DNA from: an uncultured Microbacterium sp.
Lineage (GTDB): Bacteria; Actinomycetota; Actinomycetes; Actinomycetales; Microbacteriaceae
Direction: 5' to 3'
NCBI RefSeq assembly: GCF_943912325.1
Contig: NZ_CALTTX010000039.1
Span: 1-24,795, forward strand
Length of the DNA: 24,795 bases
A program made the translations under genes and the position numbers. Below the pieces are notes generated by a model. It was not told the origin of the DNA and searched no databases. It saw only the letters and a program-made list of their open reading frames with translations. Each line of letters starts with the position of its first letter. The stretch's first letter is position 1. Positions 1 through 8,587 of the stretch are shown here, one piece after another.

Positions 1-58
<58 letters not shown>

Positions 59-260
59 AAATTTTGCTACGTCAGCCGGAAAATGACTGAAGCAGCGAGT
101 TTGATCTGACCAAAGGGATTGTCTACTGACTATCCGTTGCGAGTACCGAAGTACTCGACTTTGATCCAAAGGAATCTCTGCCGGCTAGGCCGGCACGAGG
201 TTATTTGGCATTTGACAAGTGCACGCTGTTGAGTTCTCAAGGATCGGATGCTCCTGCGTT
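59..260 (-). other. rrn operon leader (pre-16S 5' region)
   Basis: This is the transcribed leader upstream of 16S. It carries the conserved actinobacterial block CTTGAGAACTCAACAGCGTG at about 222-242. Two short hairpins are visible. One has arms 179-185 and 189-195 (TGCCGGC/GCCGGCA, 3-nt loop). The other has arms 140-146 and 151-157, closing a UUCG tetraloop in the RNA. Such elements serve antitermination and pre-16S processing in related bacteria; the assignment here is by sequence resemblance. The partner strand of the processing stem would lie outside the window. Confidence 0.75.
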
Positions 261-295
261 CTGGTCTCTCGACCGCCCCGCAGGGCAACTTCTCT

Positions 296-324
296 AACTT
301 ATCTTGTCTTGCTCCGTCTGTCAA
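296..324 (-). promoter_or_regulatory. rrn promoter candidate, proximal
   Basis: On the minus strand a perfect -35 box TTGACA (319-324) is separated by 17 bp from TAAGTT (296-301). It is the promoter candidate nearest the conserved leader block. The -10 match is partial, but the position and the -35 box fit a vegetative sigma promoter. Confidence 0.55.
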
Positions 325-394
325 CTCGGCGGTTCCGACTGATCGAAGATCAGGGAGGCCATCCGAGGACCGCGGTCCGCGAGGCAAGAACCCC

Positions 395-424
395 AGCGTA
401 AGCCACAAACGGGCCCAACATCAA
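395..424 (-). promoter_or_regulatory. rrn promoter candidate, middle
   Basis: TTGATG (419-424) lies 18 bp before TACGCT (395-400) on the minus strand, giving the TANNNT pattern of actinobacterial -10 boxes. A perfect inverted repeat, CCGGAT-AAG-ATCCGG (427-441), sits just upstream. Tandem rrn promoters are common in this phylum. Sequence-only evidence. Confidence 0.35.
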
Positions 425-528
425 GTCCGGATAAGATCCGGTAGGGTGTCTTTGGTGGGGGTGGTTCTCCACTTGAGGGGGCGAGGCCTTCCGGCCCTTC
501 GCTCTTCCCTGTGGGGCGAACAAGTAAT

Positions 529-557
529 AAGTTACGCGGGTTCCGGGGATCGGGCAA
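529..557 (-). promoter_or_regulatory. rrn promoter candidate, distal
   Basis: TTGCCC (552-557) and TAACTT (529-534) are separated by 17 bp on the minus strand. This would be the most distal of three tandem promoter candidates for the rRNA operon. Between here and the terminator at 822 (about 265 bp) I see no gene and only minor short hairpins. Confidence 0.35.
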
Positions 558-821
558 ATCGGGGCGGTAACCCGGGCGTGTCGCACGGGGCTCCTGGCGG
601 CTTATCCCCGATCAACCGCCTTTTCGGCGATGCGCCGCACGGCGAAGCATGCGGTGAGCGTGCGAACGCCCCCGTGCCGCTGGCTGCTCGCACCGATGTG
701 TCGAGGCTTGCACACGATGCCGTAGCCGCCGCTGCCTATCCCTCGACGCGGCGACTTGTAGGCATGCCGGCCCGTAGCGGCGCGGGACCACGCCAGCGAC
801 CGAACAGCGTCCCGCAAACGA

Positions 822-857
822 ACGACGGCCCCCGCTCCGAGGAGCGAGGGCCGTCGT
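822..857 (-). terminator. Hairpin terminator of the sugar ABC transporter operon
   Basis: Arms 822-837 and 842-857 pair over 16 bp with one mismatch around a 4-nt loop. The hairpin begins 15 bp after the chvE stop codon and is followed on the minus strand by a short T-containing stretch (TCGTTTG). It insulates the rRNA promoters from readthrough of the operon upstream. Confidence 0.85.
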
Positions 858-871
858 GTGTGAGCTGTGGA

Positions 872-1987
872 TCAGCCAGCAGCCTTCACGAGCTCGAGAA
901 GCGTCGGGTTATTGGCGTACGCCTCAGCCGCGTTCTCCTTCGTGACGATGACGGGCGGCAGCAGGTACGCCGGAACGACCTTGACGCCGTTGTTGTACTG
1001 CGTCGTGTCGTTGACCTCGGGGGTGTCACCCTTCTGCAGCGCCTGGATCATCGTGATGGTCTGGGTCACGAGCAGCGAGGTGTCTTTGTTGATGGTCGAG
1101 TACTGCTCCCCCGCCATGATCGACTTGACCGACTCGGCCTCGGAGTCCTGGCCCGTCACGGTGAACGTCGAGACGTTCTTGCCGGCCTGCTTGACCGAGG
1201 TGAGGATCGCACGCGCGAGCGTGTCGTTGGGCGAGAGCACGCCGTCGATCGTCGCCGAGGTGTAGTTGGCCGCGAGCAGCGAGTCCATGCGGCTCTGCGC
1301 GTTCTCAGCCTTCCACCCCTGGGTGGCGGTCTGAGCGATCGCCGTCTGACCCGAGACGACCTTGAGCGTGCCGTCATCGATCTTGGGCTGGAGCACCTTC
1401 ATCGCACCGTTGAAGAACACAGCCGAGTTGGCGTCATCGGGCGAACCCGAGAACAGCTCGACGTTCCACGGCGCACCGTGACCCGAGCGCTTCGCGAGAC
1501 CATCGAGGAGTGCCTGCCCCTGCAGCTCGCCGACCTTAAAGTTGTCGAACGCGACGTAGTAGTCGACGTTCGGGGTGTTCTCGATCAGACGGTCGTACGC
1601 GATGACCGTGACGCCGGCGTCGTGCGCCTGCTGCAGCTGGGTGCCCAGCTGCTTGCCGTCCTTGGCGCCGATGACGATGACCTTCGCACCGTTCGTGATC
1701 ATGGCCGAGATCTGGTTCTGCTGCTCGGCGACCGTGTTGGTCGCGGGCGCGTACTGCACGTCACCCTTGAAGCCGGCGCTCTTCAGCCCGTCTTCGAACA
1801 GCTTGCCCGCGAGCACCCAGTTCTCACTGGTCTTGTCGGGCAGAGCGATGCCGATCGTCGCATCGGCGGCGAAGCCCGCCGCCGTGCCCGAGCTCGCCTC
1901 GGCCGAGCGACCGCCCGACGAGCAGCCCGTCAGCGCAAGCGCGGCAACCGCGGCCACCGCTGTTGCGGCAAGAGCGATTCTCTTCAT
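872..1987 (-). CDS. chvE: Sugar ABC transporter substrate-binding lipoprotein (ChvE/multiple monosaccharide type)
   Basis: The 371-aa product is the extracellular binding component of a CUT2-type sugar ABC transporter. It would capture a monosaccharide and deliver it to the permease encoded upstream. Residues 1-22 form a lipoprotein signal with the lipobox LTGC, so Cys22 should be lipidated and the protein held on the outer face of the membrane. The mature part follows the type I periplasmic-binding-protein pattern, with an opening strand IGIALPDK, then TNGAKVIVIGAKDG, and GVTVIAYDR in the first lobe. The length matches the ChvE family. The start is the ATG at 1987, with a purine-rich AAGAGAAAG about 12 nt upstream. 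The gene is last in the operon, 76 nt after the permease, and is followed by a terminator. The actual sugar cannot be read from sequence; glucose, galactose, arabinose or xylose are all known for this family. Confidence 0.93.
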   Translation of the reverse strand: MKRIALAATAVAAVAALALTGCSSGGRSAEASSGTAAGFAADATIGIALPDKTSENWVLAGKLFEDGLKSAGFKGDVQYAPATNTVAEQQNQISAMITNGAKVIVIGAKDGKQLGTQLQQAHDAGVTVIAYDRLIENTPNVDYYVAFDNFKVGELQGQALLDGLAKRSGHGAPWNVELFSGSPDDANSAVFFNGAMKVLQPKIDDGTLKVVSGQTAIAQTATQGWKAENAQSRMDSLLAANYTSATIDGVLSPNDTLARAILTSVKQAGKNVSTFTVTGQDSEAESVKSIMAGEQYSTINKDTSLLVTQTITMIQALQKGDTPEVNDTTQYNNGVKVVPAYLLPPVIVTKENAAEAYANNPTLLELVKAAG

Positions 1988-2063
1988 TGATTCATCACTT
2001 TCTCTTGGTGAGTGCCCGCGGATGCGGGCGGAGACAGGGTCGGTCGATCCGTGAAGGCCTGGA

Positions 2064-3413
2064 TCAGGACTTCGGCAGATCGGCCGGCCGGCTCGTCTCG
2101 TTGGTGCCCGAGGTCGGGAGAACCTCGGGAGTCGGAAGGCCCGCCGCCGCGTCGGCGCGGGCGCGCCCCCGCCGCATCATGAGGCCGATGATCGAGGGAC
2201 CGCCGCGGCGCTTGCTCCACACGTCGACCGCGACGGCGAGAAGCAGCACGAGGCCCTTCGTGATCGAGACGGTGTCGGCGCCGGCGCCGATCAGCTGCAG
2301 GCCGTTGTTGAGGAAGGCCATGACGAGACCACCGACGATCGAGCCGATGACCGTGCCGATACCGCCCGAGACGGCGGCGCCGCCGATGAAGACTGCGGCA
2401 ATGGCATCCAATTCCCATCCGTTGCCATCTTGCGGGCCCGATGCCGTTGCGCGGGCGACGTAGATCATGCCGGCCACGGCCGCGAGCACCGACATGTTCA
2501 TCATGACGAAGAAGTCGATGCGGCGGTCTTTCACGCCCGAGAGGGCAGCCGCCATGCGATTGCCGCCGACGGCGTAGATGTGACGGCCGAAGACGGTGCG
2601 GTTCGTGACGAAGGAATAGACCACGACGAGCACGAGGAGGATGACGCCCGAGATCGGGAAGCTCGTGCCGGGGCGTCCCGTGGCGAACAGCCACGCGGCC
2701 CATAGCACCACGATCGAGAGGACGGCGACCTTGAGCACCGAGACCCAGACGGGAGCCTGCTCGGCAGCGGTCCGACGCTGCTGGGCGCGCAGGCGCACTT
2801 CGTTCCAGACGAACCAGCCGACGCCGACAAGGCCCAGCACCATCGTGAGCACGTTGAAGTCGACGGCGATCGGCAGCTCGGGCAGGTACCCCGATCCGAT
2901 GATGCTGTATTCCTGCGGCACGGGCGTCGTCGTCGACTGGCCGATCCACTGGTTCGCACCGCGGAAGATGAGCATGCCCGCGAGGGTCACGATGAACGCG
3001 GGGACGCCGACGTACGCGACCCAGAATCCTTGCCACGCGCCGACGAGCGCGCCGACGACGAGGCCGATACCGATCGCGGCGAGCCACGGCACGTGCAGAT
3101 CGTTCATGGACTTCGCGACGATGATGCCGACGAACGCCGCGACCGAACCGACCGACAGGTCGATGTGGCCCATGATGATGACCATCACCATGCCGATCGC
3201 GAGGATCAGGATGTAGGACTGCTGGCTCACGACGTTGATGAGGTTCTGCGACGACAGCGTCAGCCCGCCCGTCCAGATCTGGAACACCACGATGATCGCG
3301 ATGAGCGAGAGCAGGATGCCGAATTGGCGCAGCGACGACGTGCCGCCGCCGAACATCTTCTTGATATCTGCCAGACCGCCCTTGCGGGGGGTCTTCACGG
3401 TGTCGGTGGTCAT
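2064..3413 (-). CDS. gguB: Sugar ABC transporter permease (GguB/MmsB type)
   Basis: The 449-aa product is a polytopic membrane protein of the CUT2 permease family (ribose/xylose/monosaccharide type). It forms the channel that works with the ATPase and the ChvE-like binding protein. The family hallmark HIDLSVGS is at about residues 83-90, after two hydrophobic helices. Further hydrophobic segments occur throughout, including a long central insertion relative to ~320-aa ribose permeases. That insertion and the overall length are usual for the GguB/MmsB branch. The ATG at 3413 overlaps the TGA of the ATPase gene in an ATGA junction, which indicates translational coupling. Operon order is ATPase, permease, binding protein. 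Confidence 0.93.
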   Translation of the reverse strand: MTTDTVKTPRKGGLADIKKMFGGGTSSLRQFGILLSLIAIIVVFQIWTGGLTLSSQNLINVVSQQSYILILAIGMVMVIIMGHIDLSVGSVAAFVGIIVAKSMNDLHVPWLAAIGIGLVVGALVGAWQGFWVAYVGVPAFIVTLAGMLIFRGANQWIGQSTTTPVPQEYSIIGSGYLPELPIAVDFNVLTMVLGLVGVGWFVWNEVRLRAQQRRTAAEQAPVWVSVLKVAVLSIVVLWAAWLFATGRPGTSFPISGVILLVLVVVYSFVTNRTVFGRHIYAVGGNRMAAALSGVKDRRIDFFVMMNMSVLAAVAGMIYVARATASGPQDGNGWELDAIAAVFIGGAAVSGGIGTVIGSIVGGLVMAFLNNGLQLIGAGADTVSITKGLVLLLAVAVDVWSKRRGGPSIIGLMMRRGRARADAAAGLPTPEVLPTSGTNETSRPADLPKS

Positions 3414-4960
3414 CGCTGTGCCTTCTGTCGTGCGGAGGTCATGCTGCGCATGAGGTTTTCGGGAGTCGCCTCTTCGACGGGCAGATCGTTCGTGATCTGG
3501 CCCTCGAAGATCGTGTAGATGCGGTCGGAGATGCCGAGCAGTTCGGGGAGCTCGCTCGAGATGAGGATGACGCCCTTACCCTGCGCCGCGAGCTGCTGGA
3601 TGATCGTGTAGATCTCGTACTTCGCGCCGACGTCGATGCCGCGCGTCGGCTCGTCGAGGATGAGCAGATCGGGGTCGGTGAACATCCACTTCGCGAGCAC
3701 GACCTTCTGCTGGTTGCCGCCCGAGAGCTTGCCCACGCCGACATCGACGCTCGGCGTCTTGATGCGCAGCCGCGTGCGGTACTCGTCGGCGACCTCGGCC
3801 TCGGCGTAGGAGTTGACGACCCCGCGCCGCGCGATCTTCGACAGCTTCGCCGAGACGATCGAGCGCTTGATCGTGTCGAGCAGGTTCAGGCCCAAGACCT
3901 TGCGGTCTTCGCTGACATAGGCGAGACCGTGATCGATCGCCGACTGCACGTCTTTCAGCACGACCTCGCGGCCATCGAGAAAGAGTTGGCCGGATTCGTA
4001 GACGCCGTAGGAGCGACCGAAGATGCTCATCGCGAGCTCGGTGCGCCCCGCGCCCATGAGGCCCGCGAGGCCGACGATCTCGCCGCGGCGCACGAACATG
4101 TTGGAGTGCTTCGCGACGAGGCGCTCGCTGACCTGCGGGTGACGGACCGTCCAATCGCGCACCTCGAAGAGCACATCGCCGATGTGCGGCGTGCGGTCGG
4201 GGTAACGGCTCTCGAGCGAACGGCCGACCATGCCGCGGATGATGCGGTCTTCGTCGACGTCGCCGGCGTGCACATCGAGCGTCTCGATCGTGCGTCCGTC
4301 GCGGATGATCGTGATCGAATCGGCGATCTGCTCGATCTCGTTGAGCTTGTGGCTGATGATGATCGACGTGATCCCCTTGCCCTTGAGGCCGAGGATCAGA
4401 TCGAGCAGGTGCTGCGAGTCGTCTTCGTTGAGCGCCGCGGTCGGCTCGTCGAGGATGAGCAGCTTGACGTCTTTTGCGAGGGCCTTGGCGATCTCGACGA
4501 GCTGCTGCTTTCCGACGCCGATCGTGCGGATCTTGGTGTCGGGGTCATCGCGCAGCCCGACGCGTGCGAGCAGTTCGGTCGCGCGCTTGCGCGTCTCGAC
4601 CCAGTCGATCGCTCCCCCGCGCGTGATCTCGTTGCCGAGGAAGATGTTCTCGGCGATCGAGAGCTCGGGGATGAGCGCGAGTTCCTGGTGGATGATCGCG
4701 ATGCCGGCCGCCTCGCTCGCGCGGATATCGCGGAACTGGCAGACCTCGCCTCGGAACACGATGTCGCCGCCGTACGTGCCGTACGGGTACACGCCCGAGA
4801 GCACCTTCATGAGCGTCGACTTGCCCGCGCCGTTCTCGCCGCAGATCGCGTGCACTTCGCACGCGTTCACCGTGATCGAGACGTCGCTGAGCGCTTTAAC
4901 CCCGGGGAACTCCTTCGTGATGGAGCGCATCTCGAGAATGGGCACGGTGTTGACCGTCAT
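3410..4960 (-). CDS. gguA: Sugar ABC transporter ATP-binding protein (GguA/MmsA type, double ABC domain)
   Basis: The 516-aa product carries two tandem ABC domains, as in RbsA, XylG and MmsA. The first has Walker A GENGAGKST (41-49) and Walker B LLILDEPTAAL (167-177), with a divergent signature GVGKQQLVEIAKAL. The second has a degenerate Walker A (GLMGAGRTEL, about 300) but an intact signature LSGGNQQK (412-419) and Walker B LLILDEPTRGID. This asymmetry is normal for CUT2 ATPases, in which one site is catalytically weak. The ATG at 4960 is preceded by GAGGAGG at 9-nt spacing. It is the first gene of the sugar transport operon, downstream of an operator-like palindrome at 5045-5060, and energises uptake through the permease encoded next. 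Confidence 0.95.
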   Translation of the reverse strand: MTVNTVPILEMRSITKEFPGVKALSDVSITVNACEVHAICGENGAGKSTLMKVLSGVYPYGTYGGDIVFRGEVCQFRDIRASEAAGIAIIHQELALIPELSIAENIFLGNEITRGGAIDWVETRKRATELLARVGLRDDPDTKIRTIGVGKQQLVEIAKALAKDVKLLILDEPTAALNEDDSQHLLDLILGLKGKGITSIIISHKLNEIEQIADSITIIRDGRTIETLDVHAGDVDEDRIIRGMVGRSLESRYPDRTPHIGDVLFEVRDWTVRHPQVSERLVAKHSNMFVRRGEIVGLAGLMGAGRTELAMSIFGRSYGVYESGQLFLDGREVVLKDVQSAIDHGLAYVSEDRKVLGLNLLDTIKRSIVSAKLSKIARRGVVNSYAEAEVADEYRTRLRIKTPSVDVGVGKLSGGNQQKVVLAKWMFTDPDLLILDEPTRGIDVGAKYEIYTIIQQLAAQGKGVILISSELPELLGISDRIYTIFEGQITNDLPVEEATPENLMRSMTSARQKAQR

Positions 4961-5044
4961 CGGCTGGGCCTCCTCGTCACCGCCACGTCGTTGTGTGGCG
5001 CTCGTCTGCGCATGTCGGCCCCTGAACCGGGCCGGGCCCCGTCA

Positions 5045-5060
5045 ATGTGACCGTTCACAT
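5045..5060 (-). promoter_or_regulatory. LacI-type operator upstream of the sugar ABC operon
   Basis: The 16-bp sequence ATGTGACCGTTCACAT has perfect 6-bp inverted arms (ATGTGA/TCACAT) around a central CG-containing spacer, typical of LacI/GalR operators. It lies 85 bp before the gguA start. It is almost identical to the palindrome at 6359-6374 upstream of the LacI-family gene. Twelve base pairs separate it from the proposed -10 box, so a bound repressor would cover the transcription start. Confidence 0.75.
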
Positions 5061-5071
5061 GTGCGTCACTT

Positions 5072-5100
5072 ATCGTGCATCCGCCGCCGGATCTTGTCAA
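5072..5100 (-). promoter_or_regulatory. Promoter candidate of the sugar ABC operon
   Basis: A perfect TTGACA (5095-5100) is followed after 17 bp by the weak hexamer CACGAT (5072-5077) on the minus strand; GATAAG a few bases further on is an alternative. The operator 5045-5060 lies immediately downstream, the usual arrangement for repression by a LacI-family protein. Confidence 0.5.
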
Positions 5101-5178
5101 CTCCGCGATCAGTGCGTTATCGAATCGACACATGCCGCGCGGGGAATGAGGGCACGCGCGTCGGCGCCTATGGCGCGA

Positions 5179-5211
5179 GTGGATGCCTCGTGGATGCCTC
5201 GTGGATGCCTC
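5179..5211. repeat. Three perfect tandem 11-bp repeats
   Basis: The unit GTGGATGCCTC occurs three times in a row (5179-5189, 5190-5200, 5201-5211). It ends 3 bp from the stop codon of the LacI-family gene, between that gene and the sugar transporter promoter. Each unit carries GGATGCC, a 7-mer that is frequent throughout the window. Function unknown; replication slippage could create such an array. Confidence 0.85.
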
Positions 5212-5214
5212 GAA

Positions 5215-6264
5215 TCAGCGCGCGAGCTGCGCTCCGCGCGTGAGGGCGGGCCCCGTCGAGCCCCGCACGACGAGCTCGGGACGCACGTCGATCACCGGTT
5301 CGTCGGATTCGGCGGAGGGCGCTCCCTCGATGAGCGCGAGCATCGCCCGCACGGCGCGCGTGCCGAGGCCCGCGAAGTTCTGGTGCACCGTCGTGAGCGG
5401 CGGCCACGTGTGCGCGGCGACGGGCACATCGTCGAACCCCACGACGCTGACGCGGCGGGGCACATCTATTCCCGCTTCGCGGAAGCCGTGCATGAGCCCG
5501 ATCGCCATCGCGTCGTTCGCGCAGAAAACGGCCGTGAAGTCGAGCCGCCGCGAAAGCTCGAGCCCCGCGCGGTACCCGAGGTCGGCCGACCAGTCGCCGA
5601 GGAGGGGCGGGAGTGTCGGCAGTTCGGCGTCGGCGATCGCCTGCAGGTAACCCTGCATCCGACTCTCGGCCTCGATCCAGTCCTGGGGGCCGGCGAGGTG
5701 CACGATGTCGGAGTGGCCGAGCGAGATCAGGTGCTCGGTCGCGATCCGCGCCGCCTCGACCTGATCGTGGGCGAGCTCGACGACGCCACGGTCGGCCGTG
5801 TGCAGGCCGATGATCGGCACGTCGAACGACATGCTCTCGATCGTGTCGAAAACGCGCACTTGCGGGGCGTGCACGACGATTCCCTCGACCGATTGCAGGC
5901 GCAGGTGCTCGACGGCATCCCGAATCGTCTCTTCACGCGTATCGCTGACGTGCACCGCGTTGACCCAATAGCCGTTTGCGCGCGCCGCGTCCTCGAGAGC
6001 CGAGAGGCTGAGCGAGGGTCCGTATTCGGCGCGCTCGCCGAGCACGACCCCGAGCGTGCGCGATCGCGACGTGACGAGAGCGCGGGCCGCCAGATTCGGG
6101 CGATAGTCGAGGGCCGACATCGCATCGAGCACGCGCTGCTTGGTTTCGGGACGGATGCTCGGATGCTCATTGAGCACGCGCGATACCGTCTGATACGACA
6201 CGCCAGCCGACGCCGCAACGTCCCGAATGCTCGGGGTGCGGGCGCGCGCGTCGCCGTCGCTCAC
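5215..6264 (-). CDS. LacI-family transcriptional regulator of the sugar ABC operon
   Basis: The 349-aa product has the usual LacI/GalR layout. An N-terminal helix-turn-helix (SIRDVAASAGVSYQTVSRVLN, residues 12-32) is followed by the hinge helix region YRPNLAARAL. The rest is a periplasmic-binding-protein-like sensor domain with the typical FCANDAMAIGLMHG and VSVVGFDD motifs. It probably binds a monosaccharide and represses the adjacent transporter genes. The GTG start at 6264 has GAGG about 10 nt upstream. Near-identical palindromes upstream of this gene (6359-6374) and of gguA (5045-5060) suggest autoregulation plus control of the operon. The target and effector are inferred from context. 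Confidence 0.93.
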   Translation of the reverse strand: MSDGDARARTPSIRDVAASAGVSYQTVSRVLNEHPSIRPETKQRVLDAMSALDYRPNLAARALVTSRSRTLGVVLGERAEYGPSLSLSALEDAARANGYWVNAVHVSDTREETIRDAVEHLRLQSVEGIVVHAPQVRVFDTIESMSFDVPIIGLHTADRGVVELAHDQVEAARIATEHLISLGHSDIVHLAGPQDWIEAESRMQGYLQAIADAELPTLPPLLGDWSADLGYRAGLELSRRLDFTAVFCANDAMAIGLMHGFREAGIDVPRRVSVVGFDDVPVAAHTWPPLTTVHQNFAGLGTRAVRAMLALIEGAPSAESDEPVIDVRPELVVRGSTGPALTRGAQLAR

Positions 6265-6358
6265 GGAACTGGCCTCACTTCATCGTGTTTCGGGGGCGTG
6301 CTTGAGGGTCTTGCTTGAGGGTCGTGCTGGGGTGTCACGCACGGGCGCCGGGTCGGGC

Positions 6359-6374
6359 ATGTGCACGTTCACAT
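6359..6374 (-). promoter_or_regulatory. LacI-type operator upstream of the regulator gene
   Basis: ATGTGCACGTTCACAT differs from the operator at 5045-5060 in only two positions (14 of 16 identical). It lies 95 bp before the regulator's start codon. A TAATGT hexamer on the minus strand (6371-6376) overlaps it and could be a -10 box. The matching pair supports autoregulation. Confidence 0.7.
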
Positions 6375-6399
6375 TAGTCCGCGGGCGCGGAAACGACCC

Positions 6400-7227
6400 T
6401 CACGCGGGCTGGGGAGAGCTCGGTTGCGCGTCGCGCCGACCTCGCCCGTCCCGCCGGAGCACCGCAACGACGACGGCGAGGGCGAGCGTCACGACGCCCC
6501 AAATCGCGCACGCGGGCGGCAGCACGCGATACGCCAAGTGTTGCGGCGTGAACTCGCGATCGAACGGCCCGAACGCGGCGTAGCCGATCGCCGTCGCGGC
6601 AAGGAGGAGCACGGGAAGGCTCAGCCACCAGGCCCACCGCACGGCATCCGGCAGCACGCGCGCGACAGGCGTAACGTGCGACCGGCGGATGAGCCACCAC
6701 GCCCCCACGATCGCGAGGATCACGAGCCCCAGCACCGACGAGCCGTACTGCAGCCATTTGTAGCCCGTGAGCGGTCCCCAGAACGCGTCGAGCGCGGGAA
6801 TCCATGCGGTGCCCGCGCGGCCCTCGTGCGTGAAGGCATCCCACGCGATGTGCGTCGCGGCGCCGATCACGAGCGAGAGTGCCAGGAGCAGGGCGTGACG
6901 GGCGGGGCGCTCCCCCACGAGCGTTTCGCGCGCGCCCGCCGCGGCCCCGGCATCCCACGCCGCGGGCAGCCGGTCGGCGAGCCGTCGCGGCGCGAGTTCG
7001 CGCACGGCGGGTCGCAGCACGCTCCGCCAGACGAGCAAGAGCGCGAGCGCAACCACCGACGTGATGACGATCCACGCCGGGTCGTGCGAGATCGCGTAGG
7101 TGAAAGGCGTGCCGCGCACGAAGAGCGGCAGGTCGGGCGTCATCGCGCCGACGGCAATCGCCGCCGGAATGAGCGGCGTGCGCACGAGCGGCAGCGCGAC
7201 GACCGCATGGCTCGGCGTGAACGGCAT
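6400..7227 (-). CDS. DUF4184-family membrane protein
   Basis: The 275-aa product begins MPFTPSHAVVALPL and continues GAMTPDLPLFV. This N-terminus is characteristic of the DUF4184 family and related membrane-bound proteins described as putative metal-dependent hydrolases (YbcI/YdjM-like). His and Asp residues in ATHIAWDAFTHEG (about residue 121) are candidate metal ligands. About six hydrophobic segments are visible. The ATG at 7227 was chosen over an upstream in-frame ATG at 7494 because AGAGGA lies just before it and because the longer version would overlap tyrS with Arg-rich nonsense. It follows tyrS by 43 nt and is probably cotranscribed with it. The biochemical role of the family is unproven. 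Confidence 0.85.
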   Translation of the reverse strand: MPFTPSHAVVALPLVRTPLIPAAIAVGAMTPDLPLFVRGTPFTYAISHDPAWIVITSVVALALLLVWRSVLRPAVRELAPRRLADRLPAAWDAGAAAGARETLVGERPARHALLLALSLVIGAATHIAWDAFTHEGRAGTAWIPALDAFWGPLTGYKWLQYGSSVLGLVILAIVGAWWLIRRSHVTPVARVLPDAVRWAWWLSLPVLLLAATAIGYAAFGPFDREFTPQHLAYRVLPPACAIWGVVTLALAVVVAVLRRDGRGRRDAQPSSPQPA

Positions 7228-7270
7228 CCGTCCTCTTTCGTTCGTTGACGGAATTGACGGATGCCGCGGC

Positions 7271-8587
7271 TCAGGCGCGAACGAAGAGCCCCGCGAGCGT
7301 CTTCTTGCCGCGTCGCAGCACCGAAACGCCACCCGGCAGGCCGCCGACCACGAGGGCACCCTCGTCGTCGACCTTCGTGCCGTCGATCGATACGCCGCCC
7401 TGCGCGATCGCGCGACGCGCTTCGGAGAGCGAAGCGACGAGCCCCGTTTCGACGAGCGCCTGCACAACAGCCGTCTCGAGCGAGACCTCGGCATGGGGCA
7501 GCACGCGCAGCGCCGACGCGAGCGTGTCGGCGTCGAGGGCCGTCAGGTCGCCCTGCCCGAAGAGCGCTTCGGAGGCGGCGATCGCCTTGGCCGTGGCATC
7601 CGCCCCGTGAACGAGCGCCGTCACCTCGGCCGCAACGCGACGCTGACCGATACGACGGAAGGGCTCGGCCTCGTGCGCCGCGACGACCTGCTCGATCTCG
7701 GCGCGCGAGAGGAACGTGAAGACCTTGAGGCGGTCGGCGACGTCGGCGTCGTCGGTGTTGAGCCAGAACTGGTACATCGCGTAGGGGCTCGTCAGCGCGG
7801 GGTCGAGCCACACGGCGTTGCCCTCGCTCTTGCCGAACTTGCGGCCGTCGCTATTGGTGATGAGCGGCGTGCCGATCGCGTGCACCGTCGCACCCTCGGC
7901 CTTGCGCACGAGGTCGACGCCGCTCGTCAGGTTGCCCCACTGATCGCTGCCGCCGGTCTGCAGCACGCAGCCGTACTGCAGGAAGAGCTCGCGGTAATCG
8001 AGCCCCTGCAGGATCTGGTAGCTGAACTCGGCGTAGCTGATGCCGTCGTCGGAGTTCAGCCGCGCGCTGACGGCATCTTTCTTGAGCATCGTGCCGACCC
8101 GGAAGTGCTTGCCGATATCGCGCAGGAAGGTGATCGCGCTCATCGGCGCGGTCCAGTCGAGGTTGTTGACGAGCAGGGCGGCGTTTTCGCCCTCGAAGCT
8201 CAAGAACCGCGCGACCTGTGACTGCAGGTAGCCGACCCACTCGGCGACGACGGTTTCGTCGTTGAGCGTGCGTTCGGCCGTCGGCTTGGGATCGCCGATG
8301 AGACCCGTCGACCCGCCCACGAGACCGAGGGGGCGGTGGCCCGCGAGCTGGATGCGGCGCATCGTGAGCAGCTGCACGAGGTTGCCTAGGTGCAGACTCG
8401 GCGCGGTCGGGTCGAACCCGCAGTAATACGTGATGGGGTCGCCGCCGAGCAGGGCGCGGAGCGCCTCGGAATCAGTGGAAACGTGCACGAGGCCGCGCCA
8501 GACCAGCTCATCCCAGACGTTGTCGAACGACGGGTCGAGAGCGGGAATGGTGACGGCCGCAGTCGTGCTCACGGCGGATTCAGACAC
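7271..8587 (-). CDS. tyrS: Tyrosyl-tRNA synthetase
   Basis: The 438-aa product charges tRNA(Tyr) with tyrosine in the cytoplasm. It is a class I synthetase with the HIGH-equivalent HLGN (66-69), the tyrosine-binding segment TGGSDQWGN (about 211-219) and the KMSKS-equivalent KFGKS (250-254). The KFGKS form is the standard variant in bacterial TyrRS. The C-terminus (about 365-430) is an S4-like RNA-binding domain that ends LAGLFVRA. The length is normal. The start used is the GTG at 8587; no strong ribosome-binding site is visible, and a GTG five codons further in is an alternative. It is followed closely by the DUF4184 gene. Confidence 0.97.
   Translation of the reverse strand: MSESAVSTTAAVTIPALDPSFDNVWDELVWRGLVHVSTDSEALRALLGGDPITYYCGFDPTAPSLHLGNLVQLLTMRRIQLAGHRPLGLVGGSTGLIGDPKPTAERTLNDETVVAEWVGYLQSQVARFLSFEGENAALLVNNLDWTAPMSAITFLRDIGKHFRVGTMLKKDAVSARLNSDDGISYAEFSYQILQGLDYRELFLQYGCVLQTGGSDQWGNLTSGVDLVRKAEGATVHAIGTPLITNSDGRKFGKSEGNAVWLDPALTSPYAMYQFWLNTDDADVADRLKVFTFLSRAEIEQVVAAHEAEPFRRIGQRRVAAEVTALVHGADATAKAIAASEALFGQGDLTALDADTLASALRVLPHAEVSLETAVVQALVETGLVASLSEARRAIAQGGVSIDGTKVDDEGALVVGGLPGGVSVLRRGKKTLAGLFVRA

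Noticed and set aside
558..821. Possible small RNA or gene between the rrn promoters and the terminator
   Set aside because: No promoter-terminator pair, no coding signature and only weak 4-bp hairpins were seen.
248..1990. Long plus-strand open frame opposite the chvE-like gene and the rrn leader
   Set aside because: It runs through the rRNA promoter region and the terminator, is Arg-rich, and has the composition of a high-GC shadow frame. The minus-strand lipoprotein is unmistakable.
6371..6440. Complete promoter for the LacI-family gene
   Set aside because: TAATGT could be a -10 box, but no acceptable -35 box is found 16-18 bp upstream, so it is mentioned only with the operator.
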